This document shows positions 25,469-34,597 of a stretch of 64,000 nt of DNA, piece after piece. Location of the stretch: positions 1-64,000 of the forward strand of contig JABLXN010000006.1 in assembly GCA_013177995.1 (NCBI GenBank), read 5' to 3'. The notes beneath the pieces were generated by a model. That model saw only the letters and a program-made list of their open reading frames with translations, was not told the DNA's origin and did no database searches. Position numbers and translations under genes: made by a program. The stretch comes from Brevinematales bacterium. Lineage in GTDB: Bacteria > Spirochaetota > Brevinematia > Brevinematales > Thermospiraceae. Position 1 is the first letter of the stretch. Each line of letters opens with the position of its first letter.

Positions 25469-26485
25469 ATGGGTCAAAACCACAAGCGAGTGACCATTTA
25501 CGATGTGGCAAAAAAGGCGGGGGTTACTGCTGCCACCGTATCTCGTGTGATTAACGGCAAGACAAACGTTGCCCATGAAACAAAAGAACGTGTACTCAAG
25601 GCTATTGAGGAACTCAACTATTACCCATCGCCCCTTGCGGCTGGTCTCCACTCTCATCAGTCCAATCAGATAGGGATTCTTGTGCCTTTCTTTTTCGGGG
25701 AGTTTTTTTACAAGGTTCTTTCTCATATCTCGCAGGTGATTCCTTTTCCCTATGAACTGGTCCTGTATGATGCCGCAACCCCTGAAATCAAAAGCCGTAC
25801 TATTCAGAAGATATTTGGGGAGAAAAAACTCAATGGCCTTATTGTGATTTCCCTTCCGCTTTTGAAAGAGGAGGCCTTTCTTGCGATGCAATCTGAACTT
25901 CCCCTTGTTTTGCTTGACAATGTCCATCCCAGCTTTCCTTCTGTCTATTTTGATAACGTGATGGGTATGTTTCATGCCACTCAGCATCTCACCAAGATGG
26001 GACACAAGCGGATTGCTCTTATCAATGGGGCTCATGAGGATCCCTTTCATTTAGCTGTGGCCAAGAATCGTCATGAGGGATATCGTCTAGCCCTTGATAT
26101 GGCCAAGATTCCTTTTGATCCTGATCTTGTCTTTGTCAATGACTGGTCAAGGCAAGGGGCGAGGTTTTTGACCCACAAGATTCTCAAGATGAAGAATCGT
26201 CCTACCGCCATTATGGCTACCAGTGATCTTCAGGCCGTGGGAGTGCTTGAGGCCTGTCAGGAAGCTGGGGTAGCTGTTCCCGATGAGATATCGGTGGTGG
26301 GGTACGATGATATGGACTTTGCTGACTTTTTTGGTCTCACGACGGTTCAACAGTCGTTTCAGACCATTGCCCGTATTGCCCTTGATATGCTTGTTCAGGC
26401 CATGAATCATCCAGGAAGCAAACCAGAACAGGTGGCGCTTATACCAACGGTTGTGGTGCGGAAGACGACCAAGGCCTTAGAGTAA
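25469..26485 (+). CDS. LacI-family transcriptional regulator
   Basis: 338 residues. The N-terminal helix-turn-helix is TIYDVAKKAGVTAATVSRVING with the usual hinge KAIEELNYYPSPLAAGL, followed by a periplasmic-binding-protein-like effector domain that ends near VVVRKTTKALE. It should repress sugar or nucleotide-sugar genes and respond to a small ligand. No classical sugar transporter or catabolic genes are near; the two downstream genes make a nucleotide sugar, so its target may be these or remote. The spacing of 21 bases to the next gene allows co-transcription. No operator palindrome was found at its own promoter. Confidence 0.95.
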   Translation: MGQNHKRVTIYDVAKKAGVTAATVSRVINGKTNVAHETKERVLKAIEELNYYPSPLAAGLHSHQSNQIGILVPFFFGEFFYKVLSHISQVIPFPYELVLYDAATPEIKSRTIQKIFGEKKLNGLIVISLPLLKEEAFLAMQSELPLVLLDNVHPSFPSVYFDNVMGMFHATQHLTKMGHKRIALINGAHEDPFHLAVAKNRHEGYRLALDMAKIPFDPDLVFVNDWSRQGARFLTHKILKMKNRPTAIMATSDLQAVGVLEACQEAGVAVPDEISVVGYDDMDFADFFGLTTVQQSFQTIARIALDMLVQAMNHPGSKPEQVALIPTVVVRKTTKALE

Positions 26486-26506
26486 GATTTTTTGTGGGGA
26501 AGTGAC

Positions 26507-27901
26507 ATGCGAAAACTGCTTATTATTGGGGCAGGAAGTGCGGGACAGAGCCTTGCACGGGAGATTCTTGCCCATCGAAGTGATAGATATGATATTGTTG
26601 GTTTTCTTGATGATCAGCCATTTCACAGTGAGTTTTTTGGAAAGCCTGTGTTGGGTCGGCTTGATGAGGCGAGGGATATCATCTTTCGCTACGAGATTGA
26701 TGAGGTTTTGATAGCTATTCCTTCAGCAAGTCGGCAGACCATGCGCAGGATATTTCAGGCCCTGGCCTATACACCTGTTCATATCAAGGTAGTGCCTGGT
26801 CTATTGGAGATTATTGAGGGGACGGTTTCCCTGAGTCAGGTGCGGCAAATAGAACCTGTTGATCTTTTAGGGAGGGAAGAGGTTACCTTGGATCCAGAAA
26901 GGCTTCGGCCTCTTTATGAGGACAAGGTGGTTCTTGTGACGGGCGGGGGAGGTTCTATAGGCTCTGAACTGGTGCGTCAACTTCTTTCTCTTCCTATTCA
27001 AAGGGTGGTGGCGGTAGGGAGAGGGGAAAACTCTCTCTATGAACTTCTTCAGTCGGTGAGGGACAATCGTCTCAGCTATCGGATTGCCGATATCAGGGAC
27101 AGGGATCTGATGAGGCATGAGTTTCTTTCCCTTCGTCCCCATGTGGTTTTTCATGCGGCGGCCCACAAGCATGTGCCTTTTATGGAAGAGTTTCCCCATG
27201 AGGCAGTGATGAATAACATCTTAGGGACATGGCATGTCTATCAGGCGGCAAAGGAAGCGGGGGCGCAGAGGTTTGTGATGATATCCACGGACAAGGCGGT
27301 CCATCCCACCTCAGTGATGGGGGCTACCAAACGGTTGGCAGAACTTCTTGTTCTCAGTGCGGGAAGAGAGGATGGCATCCGGGTTTCTGCTGTTCGATTT
27401 GGCAATGTCCTTGGGTCGAGAGGGAGTGTGCTTCCGCTTTTTATTCGACAGATTCAGCAGGGGGGACCGGTGACCATCACCCACCCGGACATGAAGCGCT
27501 ATTTTATGTCTATTCGTGAAGCGGCGAGGCTTGTGATTCAATCAGCGACTCTTTTGGAGGGGGATATCCATATTCTGGACATGGGAGAACCTATTTCTAT
27601 TTTAGATATGGCAAAGACCCTGATAGCCCTTTATGGACATAGGCCTGAGGAGATAGAGATTGTGTTTACAGGTCTCAGGCCGGGGGAGAAGCTTACCGAG
27701 GAACTTGTCGAGAATCCACAAAAACTTCATCCATCAACTTTCAAAAAGCTTTTTTATACGGAGGAGGAAACTTTCTGGTCTTCTGAAAAGCGAGAGAGGT
27801 TTCTTGCAGAGGCCGAGGAGGCTATAAAGACCTACAACGCGGAAAAGGTGAGACAGTTTTTGAAGAGGTGGCTTACCGATTATCAGGGGGTATCCCTATG
27901 A
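26507..27901 (+). CDS. nucleotide-sugar 4,6-dehydratase (FlaA1/PglF-like, soluble form)
   Basis: 464 residues in two Rossmann-type parts. The first (LLIIGAGSAGQSLAREIL to about residue 125) is a CoA-binding or redox-sensing-like domain. The second has the extended short-chain dehydrogenase fold VVLVTGGGGSIGSELVRQL with FHAAAHKHVPFMEEFP and the SMISTDKAVHPTSVMGATKR region, where the usual YxxxK is replaced by a MGATK motif as in FlaA1, PglF and CapD. These convert UDP-GlcNAc to a 4-keto-6-deoxy sugar. The N-terminal membrane helices of CapD/PglF are missing, so it should be soluble. The ATG at 26507 follows GGGGAAG. It overlaps the aminotransferase gene by four bases, which supports a shared pathway. 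Confidence 0.88.
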   Translation: MRKLLIIGAGSAGQSLAREILAHRSDRYDIVGFLDDQPFHSEFFGKPVLGRLDEARDIIFRYEIDEVLIAIPSASRQTMRRIFQALAYTPVHIKVVPGLLEIIEGTVSLSQVRQIEPVDLLGREEVTLDPERLRPLYEDKVVLVTGGGGSIGSELVRQLLSLPIQRVVAVGRGENSLYELLQSVRDNRLSYRIADIRDRDLMRHEFLSLRPHVVFHAAAHKHVPFMEEFPHEAVMNNILGTWHVYQAAKEAGAQRFVMISTDKAVHPTSVMGATKRLAELLVLSAGREDGIRVSAVRFGNVLGSRGSVLPLFIRQIQQGGPVTITHPDMKRYFMSIREAARLVIQSATLLEGDIHILDMGEPISILDMAKTLIALYGHRPEEIEIVFTGLRPGEKLTEELVENPQKLHPSTFKKLFYTEEETFWSSEKRERFLAEAEEAIKTYNAEKVRQFLKRWLTDYQGVSL

Positions 27902-29097
27902 GAAAGGTTTCTTTTTCCCCGCCGGACATTACCGAAGCAGAAATTCAGGCGGTTACCGAGGTACTTCGTTCTGGGTGGATTACCACAGGGCCTGTGACAA
28001 AGGCTTTTGAAGAGGAGTTGGCTCGTTTTCTTGGGGTTTCCCGGGTGGTGTGTATGAATTCGGCAACCGCTGGTATGGAAATGGTCCTTCGGCTCTGGGG
28101 AATAGGCCAGGGGGATGAGGTGATAACGACGCCTTTGACATTTGCCGCCACGGTGAATGTGATTCTTCATGTGGGGGCAAAGCCTGTGTTAGTGGATATT
28201 GAACCGGGGACCTATCATATCAATCCTTCTTTGGTGGCAAAGGCTATTACAAGGCGCACCAAGGCTATTTTGGCTGTGGATTATGGGGGGTGGAGTGCCG
28301 ACTATGAGAGGCTTCTGGAGATAGCGGAGGGGTCAAAAAACTTGTTTCGTCCTCGCAAAAACACCCCCCAGGAGTGGATAGGGAGAATTCTTGTGATGGC
28401 TGATGCGGCTCATAGTCTTGGGGCTACCTACAAGGGGAAACGGGTTGGAGCGGTGGCCGATGTGAGTGTGTTTTCTTTCCATGCGGTGAAAAATCTCACC
28501 ACGGCTGAGGGGGGGTGTGTCTCCTGGTCTGAGAGATTGAGACCCTATGATGAAGCGCTTGAGAGAGGACTTCGACTTCTGATGCTCCATGGGCAGAACA
28601 AGGATGCACGACAGAAGTATGAGGGGGGTGGTTGGCAGTATGCTATAGAGCTCCCCGGCTATAAATGTAATCTCACCGACATTGCTTCCGCTATTGGGCT
28701 TTCTCAATTGAAACGGTATGAGAGTATGCTTGCGAAGCGCAAGGCCCATGTAGAGGCTTACAATAAGCATTTAAGCCGGTTTTCTTCTCTTATTATCCCC
28801 CACAATCCCCCCTGGGAAGGGGAGCCGTCGTACCATCTGTATCCTCTCAGGGTTCCTCCTTTGTGGAGGGATACTCTTATCAAAGAACTTGCAGCCGCTG
28901 GGATTCAGGCGAATGTGCATTTTATTCCTTTGTACTATCACCCGGCGTATCGTTTTCTTCGTTATCGAGCGGACGATTTTCCGGTGACAGAAGCCTTTTA
29001 TCAGGGAGAAATCAGTCTTCCTCTTTCTTCTGCTCATACCGAGGAAGAGAGGGAAACGGTGATTCGGGTTCTTGGTGAGATAGTATCTTCAAAGTAA
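27898..29097 (+). CDS. DegT/DnrJ/EryC1-family sugar aminotransferase
   Basis: 399 residues, the usual family length. The PLP-binding lysine is in VFSFHAVKNLTTAEGG; the N-terminal motif SGWITTGPVTKAFEEEL and the region MNSATAGMEMVLR are typical. Enzymes of this family transfer an amino group to the 4-keto sugar made by FlaA1/PglF-type dehydratases, giving amino-dideoxy sugars used in glycans, surface polysaccharide or flagellin glycosylation. The ATG at 27898 shares bases with the upstream stop (ATGA). No acetyltransferase or glycosyltransferase follows, so the pathway is incomplete here. It is followed 15 bases later by repeat copy C. Confidence 0.92.
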   Translation: MRKVSFSPPDITEAEIQAVTEVLRSGWITTGPVTKAFEEELARFLGVSRVVCMNSATAGMEMVLRLWGIGQGDEVITTPLTFAATVNVILHVGAKPVLVDIEPGTYHINPSLVAKAITRRTKAILAVDYGGWSADYERLLEIAEGSKNLFRPRKNTPQEWIGRILVMADAAHSLGATYKGKRVGAVADVSVFSFHAVKNLTTAEGGCVSWSERLRPYDEALERGLRLLMLHGQNKDARQKYEGGGWQYAIELPGYKCNLTDIASAIGLSQLKRYESMLAKRKAHVEAYNKHLSRFSSLIIPHNPPWEGEPSYHLYPLRVPPLWRDTLIKELAAAGIQANVHFIPLYYHPAYRFLRYRADDFPVTEAFYQGEISLPLSSAHTEEERETVIRVLGEIVSSK

Positions 29098-29112
29098 GGG
29101 GATAAGAAAAAC

Positions 29113-29315
29113 GAGACCTTTGCACATTCGTGCAAAGGTCTCGAAAAAGTAATAAAAAGCAAAAATCAAGTTAAATGTGTTTCTTTATGTAATAAATAAT
29201 CCTATTTTTTGGAATAAAAAAGGCAAATAAGCCCTTGTAAACAGAAAAATCGGGGTTTCAGGGGCGTAGCCCCTGACCCAGACAGGGAGAGAAAACACAC
29301 CCGTGCAAGGGTTTC
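29113..29315 (+). mobile_element. hairpin-ended mobile repeat, copy C (203 bp)
   Basis: The 5' hairpin at 29113-29142 has arms GAGACCTTTGCAC and GTGCAAAGGTCTC around loop ATTC, the reverse complement of the GAAT loop in copies A, B and E. The right end is GTGCAAGGGTTTC with one changed base, ending at 29315. The flanks AAAAC at 29108-29112 and AAAAC at 29316-29320 are a perfect 5-bp duplication. The body has the CAGGGGCGTAGCCCCTG module. Confidence 0.9.
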
Positions 29316-29500
29316 AAAACAGGGATTTTTCTTATTCAAAAGACAACTTCCAGAGAAAAACTTTCAACTATAGCCTCATCCTCTTGGCTGAAACATGGTG
29401 AGAGCCATCTTTCACGGTCTCCAAGACTCGCTTTCTCCTCAACTGGTAGATTTTTTTTCTTTTTGGCTTTATAATAATTCGCTTATGAGAGGAGGATGGG
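29316..29500. other. non-coding stretch after repeat C
   Basis: No gene is seen. It holds the right target duplication, a diverged copy of the second-family motif at 29384-29406 (TTGGCTGAAACATGG then TGAGAGCC), and a TATAAT at 29470-29475 that may serve the 29501 gene without a clear -35. Confidence 0.6.
29384..29406 (+). repeat. second-family short repeat, diverged copy
   Basis: Matches the motif at 61576-61598 at 19 of 23 positions (TTGGCTGAAAC, then ATGGTGAGAGCC). It lies 69 bases past the end of repeat copy C. Confidence 0.5.
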
Positions 29501-29707
29501 ATGAAAAAAGAGTTACTTTTGTATATTCTGATTCTTGCTATCGAGGGACTCTCTTTTTTTATGGGAATAGGCTTTGTTTTGGTCATGTATAGAGTGTTTG
29601 GACCTCTTGTGCGGTATCTTTGGCTTATCGGCCTTGGGTGGGTTGCACTTTTCAGTTTAGTTTCTTTTGTTCCGATTCGAGAAATCCTGAATAAAATAAA
29701 ATCGTAG
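29501..29707 (+). CDS. small two-helix membrane protein, 68 aa
   Basis: MKKELLLYILILAIEGL opens the first membrane helix, which runs to about residue 30, and YLWLIGLGWVALFSLVSF is the second. A short charged tail ends EILNKIKS. The ribosome binding site GAGAGGAGG precedes the ATG. It ends 12 bases before the 658-residue membrane-anchored protein, so the two are probably co-expressed. I do not recognise a family. Confidence 0.7.
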   Translation: MKKELLLYILILAIEGLSFFMGIGFVLVMYRVFGPLVRYLWLIGLGWVALFSLVSFVPIREILNKIKS

Positions 29708-29719
29708 CGGGAGTATGCC

Positions 29720-31696
29720 ATGAAACGATTTGTCTCTTTTGTATCCTGGTTTTTTCTCTCTCTCATGATTCTTTTTCTTCTGGTAGGAAATCTCTTTTAT
29801 AAAATATGGCAACCCTTGGCGAAGGAATATCTTTCCAATGTGCTTCCCTCTTCGGAGGAACTTCCTGAGCCTTCTTCACATCGGTATGAGATGAGTATCA
29901 GTCTGAGTAAAAGTCTTTTTTCTCGATATGAGCCCGTTTCCTTTTCTGTGGTGGTGAGACAGAGAAAAACTTCCGCCATAGTCTCCAATGCTTTTGTGCG
30001 TCTTCGGGCTGTGGATAAAGAGGGGAATGTTCTTCTTGATATTCGAGGGCAAGATGAGATCTGGGTTTCTTATGATCCGGAAAAACGGAGCTGGAATGGG
30101 ATATGGTATCCAGATCTGAATAATCGAAGTGAAACAGTTCGTCTTGTTTTCAGCGTACAATTTGAGAGTCCGCTTGAACCTCTTGTAGAGGAGAGAGAGA
30201 TTACGCTCAAACAAACCCCTGTTTTTCGTTCTTCTTCGCAGGGGCTTTCTTTTCTCTTTATTGAAGAGATGGAGAGCCTTTCAAGACGAAGTCTTCTTGC
30301 CCTGGATAATGAAGAACGTGACTGGAATGTGCTTCCCCAATGGATAAACTTTCTCAATGTGGATGGGGTTTTGGTTATGGGAGGGGTCACCCGTTTCATG
30401 GAGGATTATTCCTTGCAGGATCCCTGGAATAACCAGAAGATGCAGGAAGCCCTTACGATTGCCCGATGGGCAGCAGGGCAGGGAAGGCAGGCGGGAGTGT
30501 GGGTCAAGGCCTTTCGAGGAGATGGAAATCTTCTCAGTGGGACAGGGTATGAATCATCGTGGTATCAGAAGGATAATCAGTGGCTACAGGATGTCAGCAC
30601 GATTTCTTTTGCTTCTGAATCACGGTATCGGGTGCTTGCTTCTCTTCTTGGGAGTCTCAGTCAGCAGGATTCCCTTGCCTATGTAGGGATTTCGGATTAT
30701 CTTCTTCCTGATAATTATGGCATGGAACTGGCTATTCCCTTTGTTGAAACGGTGGTTTCAAGACTTCCCCAGGACTGGACCAATCGTAGCTTTGAACAAA
30801 AGTTTGCCTTTGCCCGCAACTATCTTGAGAATTCTCAGAATTATCAGGCCTTTTTGCAGTGGAAGCGCTACTATGTAGTGGGGAAACTTCGGGAGATGAT
30901 ACGCTCTGTGCGTAAGCCTGTTTTTTATGTATTGAACTGGGAAGAACTGGAATCTCAGAGGGATCTCCTTGACACGTTGGCGTCGGCGGGATGTGATTTT
31001 TTTGTGATTCAGCTCAAGATGTCCTATCGTGATTTCATGGATATGGGGAGAAAACTTTTAGAGCATCCTTTGATTCGTCCCTATCTTTCGAGAATTGTAT
31101 GGGTGAATCAGATTCAGTATCAAAATTTTTATTTTTCCTCTGATATGCCTTTTAGCATTGAGGGTTTTGTGGCCATGAATGAAGCGGTGGTGAAAAACGC
31201 CATTTCTTCTCAGCCGGCTTTTGGGCTTGGGGTGAATTTCTACAAAGCCATGTATGGTAACCGTGGGCCATACAATCCGATAGAATGGCTTATGGGAGCA
31301 GGAGAGAGTTTTGCGAGGGTACGAAGGATTCGCAGTCATATTCCCTTAGATGTGGATGTGGTGGTGCCTCGTTCGGTGGGGGGAAATTCCTTTCAGATTC
31401 GTGTGAGGGTTCAGAACAAAACGCTTATGCCGATTGAAAAGCTTGCGCTTGAGCATATTCCTACCCGGATGATACGTATCAACGGGGCACCAAAAGTGGA
31501 ATGGAATACCCTTTCTCCAGGAGAGATTAGTGAGGCAGTTGTTGGGTTTTCCATCGATCAGGCGTCTGATAAGTTTGTGCGAAGCGATGGGATCCTTGCT
31601 TTCAGGGTGTTCTGGACCTATGGAGGAAAACAGGACTCCTTTATTCTCATGCGAACGGTGACTATTCAGCCTTCTGAACAGACCACAAATCAGTAG
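29720..31696 (+). CDS. membrane-anchored protein with a probable TIM-barrel-like domain
   Basis: 658 residues. An N-terminal membrane helix (FVSFVSWFFLSLMILFLLVG) anchors a large extracytoplasmic part. Residues of about 60-150 look like a beta-sandwich with strands such as SRYEPVSFSVVVRQ. Residues of about 180-510 have features of glycosidase-like or radical-independent TIM barrels, including VDGVLVMGGVTRF, GRQAGVWVKAFRG, YVGISDYLLPDN and PVFYVLNWEEL. The last 120 residues are a second beta-sandwich with VVPRSVGGNSFQIRVRVQNK. A catalytic site cannot be named. It follows a small membrane protein gene and ends eight bases before the NfnA-like gene. It may act in cell-envelope or exopolysaccharide processing, which is inference. 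Confidence 0.65.
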   Translation: MKRFVSFVSWFFLSLMILFLLVGNLFYKIWQPLAKEYLSNVLPSSEELPEPSSHRYEMSISLSKSLFSRYEPVSFSVVVRQRKTSAIVSNAFVRLRAVDKEGNVLLDIRGQDEIWVSYDPEKRSWNGIWYPDLNNRSETVRLVFSVQFESPLEPLVEEREITLKQTPVFRSSSQGLSFLFIEEMESLSRRSLLALDNEERDWNVLPQWINFLNVDGVLVMGGVTRFMEDYSLQDPWNNQKMQEALTIARWAAGQGRQAGVWVKAFRGDGNLLSGTGYESSWYQKDNQWLQDVSTISFASESRYRVLASLLGSLSQQDSLAYVGISDYLLPDNYGMELAIPFVETVVSRLPQDWTNRSFEQKFAFARNYLENSQNYQAFLQWKRYYVVGKLREMIRSVRKPVFYVLNWEELESQRDLLDTLASAGCDFFVIQLKMSYRDFMDMGRKLLEHPLIRPYLSRIVWVNQIQYQNFYFSSDMPFSIEGFVAMNEAVVKNAISSQPAFGLGVNFYKAMYGNRGPYNPIEWLMGAGESFARVRRIRSHIPLDVDVVVPRSVGGNSFQIRVRVQNKTLMPIEKLALEHIPTRMIRINGAPKVEWNTLSPGEISEAVVGFSIDQASDKFVRSDGILAFRVFWTYGGKQDSFILMRTVTIQPSEQTTNQ

Positions 31697-31703
31697 GAAA
31701 GCC

Positions 31704-32552
31704 ATGAGAGCCTTTGAGATAGTGTCTCATGAGTTCTTGGCGCCGGGAGTGTTTCGCCTTGCTTTGTATGCCCCTCTGGTGGCTTCGCACGCGAAAACAG
31801 GGCAGTTTGTGGTGCTTATTCCTGTGGCGACAGGGGAGAGGATTCCTCTCACCATCAATCGTGCCGATCCTGAGAGGGGACTTATCACCGTGGTGTATCA
31901 GGTGGTTGGCAAGACGACACATCTTCTTTCTACCATGAAGGTGGGGGAAGCGCTTTTTTCTGTTCTTGGACCTCTGGGACGACCATCTCATATAGAAAAA
32001 ACAGAAAAGACCGTTGTCCTGGTTTCAGGTGGACTTGGGGCGGCTATTATTTTGCCGGAAATGTATGCCTTTCGAAGTGTGGGGACTCCTGTGGTTTCTG
32101 TCATTGGAGCAAGAACGGAGAGTCTTCTTCTTTTTCGAGATGAGTTTGAAAGGTATTCTGATAGGGTACTCATTGCCACCAATGATGGTTCATGTGGAGT
32201 GAAGGGATTTGTCACCGATGCATTGGCGGAGTATCTCGCAAGCGAATCTTCACAGGTGGCTTTTGTGAAGGCTATAGGTCCCAATCGAATGATGGAAGCG
32301 GTGAGCAAGTTGGCCTCGTCCTATGGAATTCCGACCTATGTGAGCCTTACCTCTATTATGGTGGATGGCACAGGGATGTGTGGGTCCTGCCGGGTTTCCA
32401 TTCACGGGGAGATCAAGCATGTGTGTGTGGATGGGCCTGAGTTTTTAGCCGATGGGATTGATTTCCAGGAGCTTGAGCATCGGAATGCCCGTTTTCAGCG
32501 CCTTGAGAAAGAGGCCTTTGCTTCCTGTGGCTGTCATCCAGAGCGCAGGTAA
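31704..32552 (+). CDS. NfnA-like ferredoxin-NADP reductase subunit (PyrK/SudB family)
   Basis: 282 residues. A flavin-reductase fold (KTGQFVVLIPVATGERIPLTIN) with an NAD(P)-binding part (VLVSGGLGAAIILPEMYAF) and a C-terminal [2Fe-2S] site, in which MCGSC and the later HVCVDGPEF give cysteines in the pattern of NfnA/SudB/PyrK. NfnA works with the FAD- and 4Fe-4S-containing NfnB in electron-bifurcating NADPH production. NfnB is normally adjacent but is absent here, and the next gene is recG on the other strand. The ending CGCHPERR holds two further cysteines. Its 3' end overlaps the end of recG by 19 bases. Confidence 0.85.
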   Translation: MRAFEIVSHEFLAPGVFRLALYAPLVASHAKTGQFVVLIPVATGERIPLTINRADPERGLITVVYQVVGKTTHLLSTMKVGEALFSVLGPLGRPSHIEKTEKTVVLVSGGLGAAIILPEMYAFRSVGTPVVSVIGARTESLLLFRDEFERYSDRVLIATNDGSCGVKGFVTDALAEYLASESSQVAFVKAIGPNRMMEAVSKLASSYGIPTYVSLTSIMVDGTGMCGSCRVSIHGEIKHVCVDGPEFLADGIDFQELEHRNARFQRLEKEAFASCGCHPERR

Positions 32553-34597
32553 TCCAGTGGCAGGAATTTGAGTATTCCTTCAACAATGCAGCGGTGTTTG
32601 GGAAGGGAAAGTTCCGGATCATAAGCGATAATCCGACGGGTATCTTCCATACACATGGCCACGAAACGGTGATCACAGAGATCGGCAACCTTGAGTTCCG
32701 GAAGGCCTGATTGCCTGACCCCCAAGATCTCACCAGGTCCTCGTTGTTTGAAGTCAGCCTCAGCAATAGCGAAACCGTCATCTGTCTCACAGAGGATCTT
32801 CATCCGTTCTTTTGCCTCTTCTGAGATCTCTTCTTCTGTGACAAGAAAACAATAACTTTGATGACTTCCTCGGCCTACGCGGCCCCTGAGTTGATGAAGT
32901 TGAGAAAGCCCGAATCGATCCGCGGCTTCGATGACCATGACGGTGGCATTCGGGACATCAATACCCACTTCGATGACAAGCGTGGAAACAAGGACATGGG
33001 CTTTTTGAGAGCGGAAACGGTCCAAAGCTTCAGTCTTCTCTTCTGAAGACATGCGTCCATGGAGCCACACGACTTCAAAGGGGGAGAGTTTCTCCTGGAT
33101 CTGTCTGTGATAATGTTCTAAGCTTTTGAGTTCTAATTTTTCGGAGGCTTCTATGACGGGATACACAAAGAAAGCCTGACGACCATTTTCAAGTTCTTTT
33201 TTGATAAAAGCAAGCATCTTGGAGTATTCTGAGGTGGTAATCCAGTGGGTCTTGATGGGAAGTCTATTCTGGGGTTTCTCCCGGATGATGGAGATATCGA
33301 GGTCTCCATAGAGGGTGAGAGAGATGGTTCTGGGGATAGGGGTGGCTGTCATTACCAAGAGATCGGGGTGATTGCCCTTTTTTGAGAGGGCAAGCCTTTG
33401 TTCTACCCCGAACTTGTGCTGTTCATCAAAAACCACAAGGGCAAGATCCGAAAAAACTACATCGGGTTGGAGAAGAGCGTGGGTGCCCACAACAAGGCAT
33501 GGTTCTTTTGTTTGAAGCTTTTCCAGGATGTCTTTTCGATCTTTGGGAGGGGTGCTGGAAGTGAGAAGAGCGACGAAAAACGCTTCTTTTACCAGATTTT
33601 TGAGGCTGTGGTAATGCTGAAAGGCAAGAGATTCCGTGGGGACAAGCAGCGCCGTCTGGTGGTTATTTTCAGCCGCCACAAGCATGGCAAAAAAAGCGAC
33701 GAGGGTTTTTCCTGCACCCACGTCTCCCTGGAGGAGTCGATGCATGGGCTGAGAGGAGAAGAGGTCTTCTTCTATCTCTTTCATGGTCTTTTGCTGGTCT
33801 GTGGTGAGGGGAAAGGGAAGTGTGCTGAGCATCTTCCAGGCCCGTGAGGCGGAGAGGTAGCGGCCGTCTTTGGCAAAAGAGGAGAGAGCCTTCCTTCGGA
33901 GTTGTACGGCTATTTGAATCCCAAAAACTTCTTCGTAGGCAATACGGATACGAGCCTTTCGAAGACGAGAGAAATCAGTAGGGAAATGGATCTCCTGGTA
34001 GGCTTCGGTCTTGGAGAGGAGTTTATGGCCGGTGACAGCATAAACGGGGATTTCATCTTCTATCCGAGAAAGATAGGTGTCTAAAAGTTTCTGCATAATC
34101 CCCTGAAACTCTTTTGGGTAGAGTTCTGAAGGGAGACGATACACCGGGAGGATTTTTCCAAAATGTTTTGGTATGGCTTTTTCTTCGTATGGTTCGAACT
34201 CAAAAGAAGTGGCCTGAATCTCATTGTACTTCATAAAAAATTGGGCATAGAGCCAGTAGGTGTTGCCAATACGAAGGTTTTTGAAAAGATAGGGTCTATG
34301 GAATCCCACAAGAGCGGCCCGCATCTTGTTGTCCTGAACAATAATCTTGGGGTGTTTTTTATTTTGAAAAAAAATAGATTCGTGGTCTATCACCCGTACG
34401 ATGGTGGTCACAGGTTTTTTGGTGAGAAGGCTGGTTTCAATGGAGGAGATCTCTTTTCTGTCTTCGTATCTGAAGGGGAAATAGGTGAGGATATCATACA
34501 CCGTTTCAAGCCCGATTTTCTTCAGGGCCTTCTTTTGCTTTGGGGTAAGAAAGGGGAGATTTTCTATCGAAAGAGAGCGTAGATCAGCAAGGTACAT
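32534..34597 (-). CDS. recG: ATP-dependent DNA helicase RecG
   Basis: 687 residues, close to the usual 690. The N-terminal wedge domain holds the OB-fold. Helicase motif I is QGDVGAGKTLVAF, motif II is VVFDEQHKFGVEQR, motif III VMTATPIPRTISL and motif VI QLRGRVGRGSHQSYC. RecG reverses stalled replication forks and branches recombination intermediates. It begins one base after the preceding gene (34598-36058) and may be co-transcribed with it. The overlap with the plus-strand nfnA end is in convergent orientation. It is chromosome housekeeping, with nothing unusual in the motifs. Confidence 0.97.
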   Translation of the reverse strand: MYLADLRSLSIENLPFLTPKQKKALKKIGLETVYDILTYFPFRYEDRKEISSIETSLLTKKPVTTIVRVIDHESIFFQNKKHPKIIVQDNKMRAALVGFHRPYLFKNLRIGNTYWLYAQFFMKYNEIQATSFEFEPYEEKAIPKHFGKILPVYRLPSELYPKEFQGIMQKLLDTYLSRIEDEIPVYAVTGHKLLSKTEAYQEIHFPTDFSRLRKARIRIAYEEVFGIQIAVQLRRKALSSFAKDGRYLSASRAWKMLSTLPFPLTTDQQKTMKEIEEDLFSSQPMHRLLQGDVGAGKTLVAFFAMLVAAENNHQTALLVPTESLAFQHYHSLKNLVKEAFFVALLTSSTPPKDRKDILEKLQTKEPCLVVGTHALLQPDVVFSDLALVVFDEQHKFGVEQRLALSKKGNHPDLLVMTATPIPRTISLTLYGDLDISIIREKPQNRLPIKTHWITTSEYSKMLAFIKKELENGRQAFFVYPVIEASEKLELKSLEHYHRQIQEKLSPFEVVWLHGRMSSEEKTEALDRFRSQKAHVLVSTLVIEVGIDVPNATVMVIEAADRFGLSQLHQLRGRVGRGSHQSYCFLVTEEEISEEAKERMKILCETDDGFAIAEADFKQRGPGEILGVRQSGLPELKVADLCDHRFVAMCMEDTRRIIAYDPELSLPKHRCIVEGILKFLPLDYLRSG

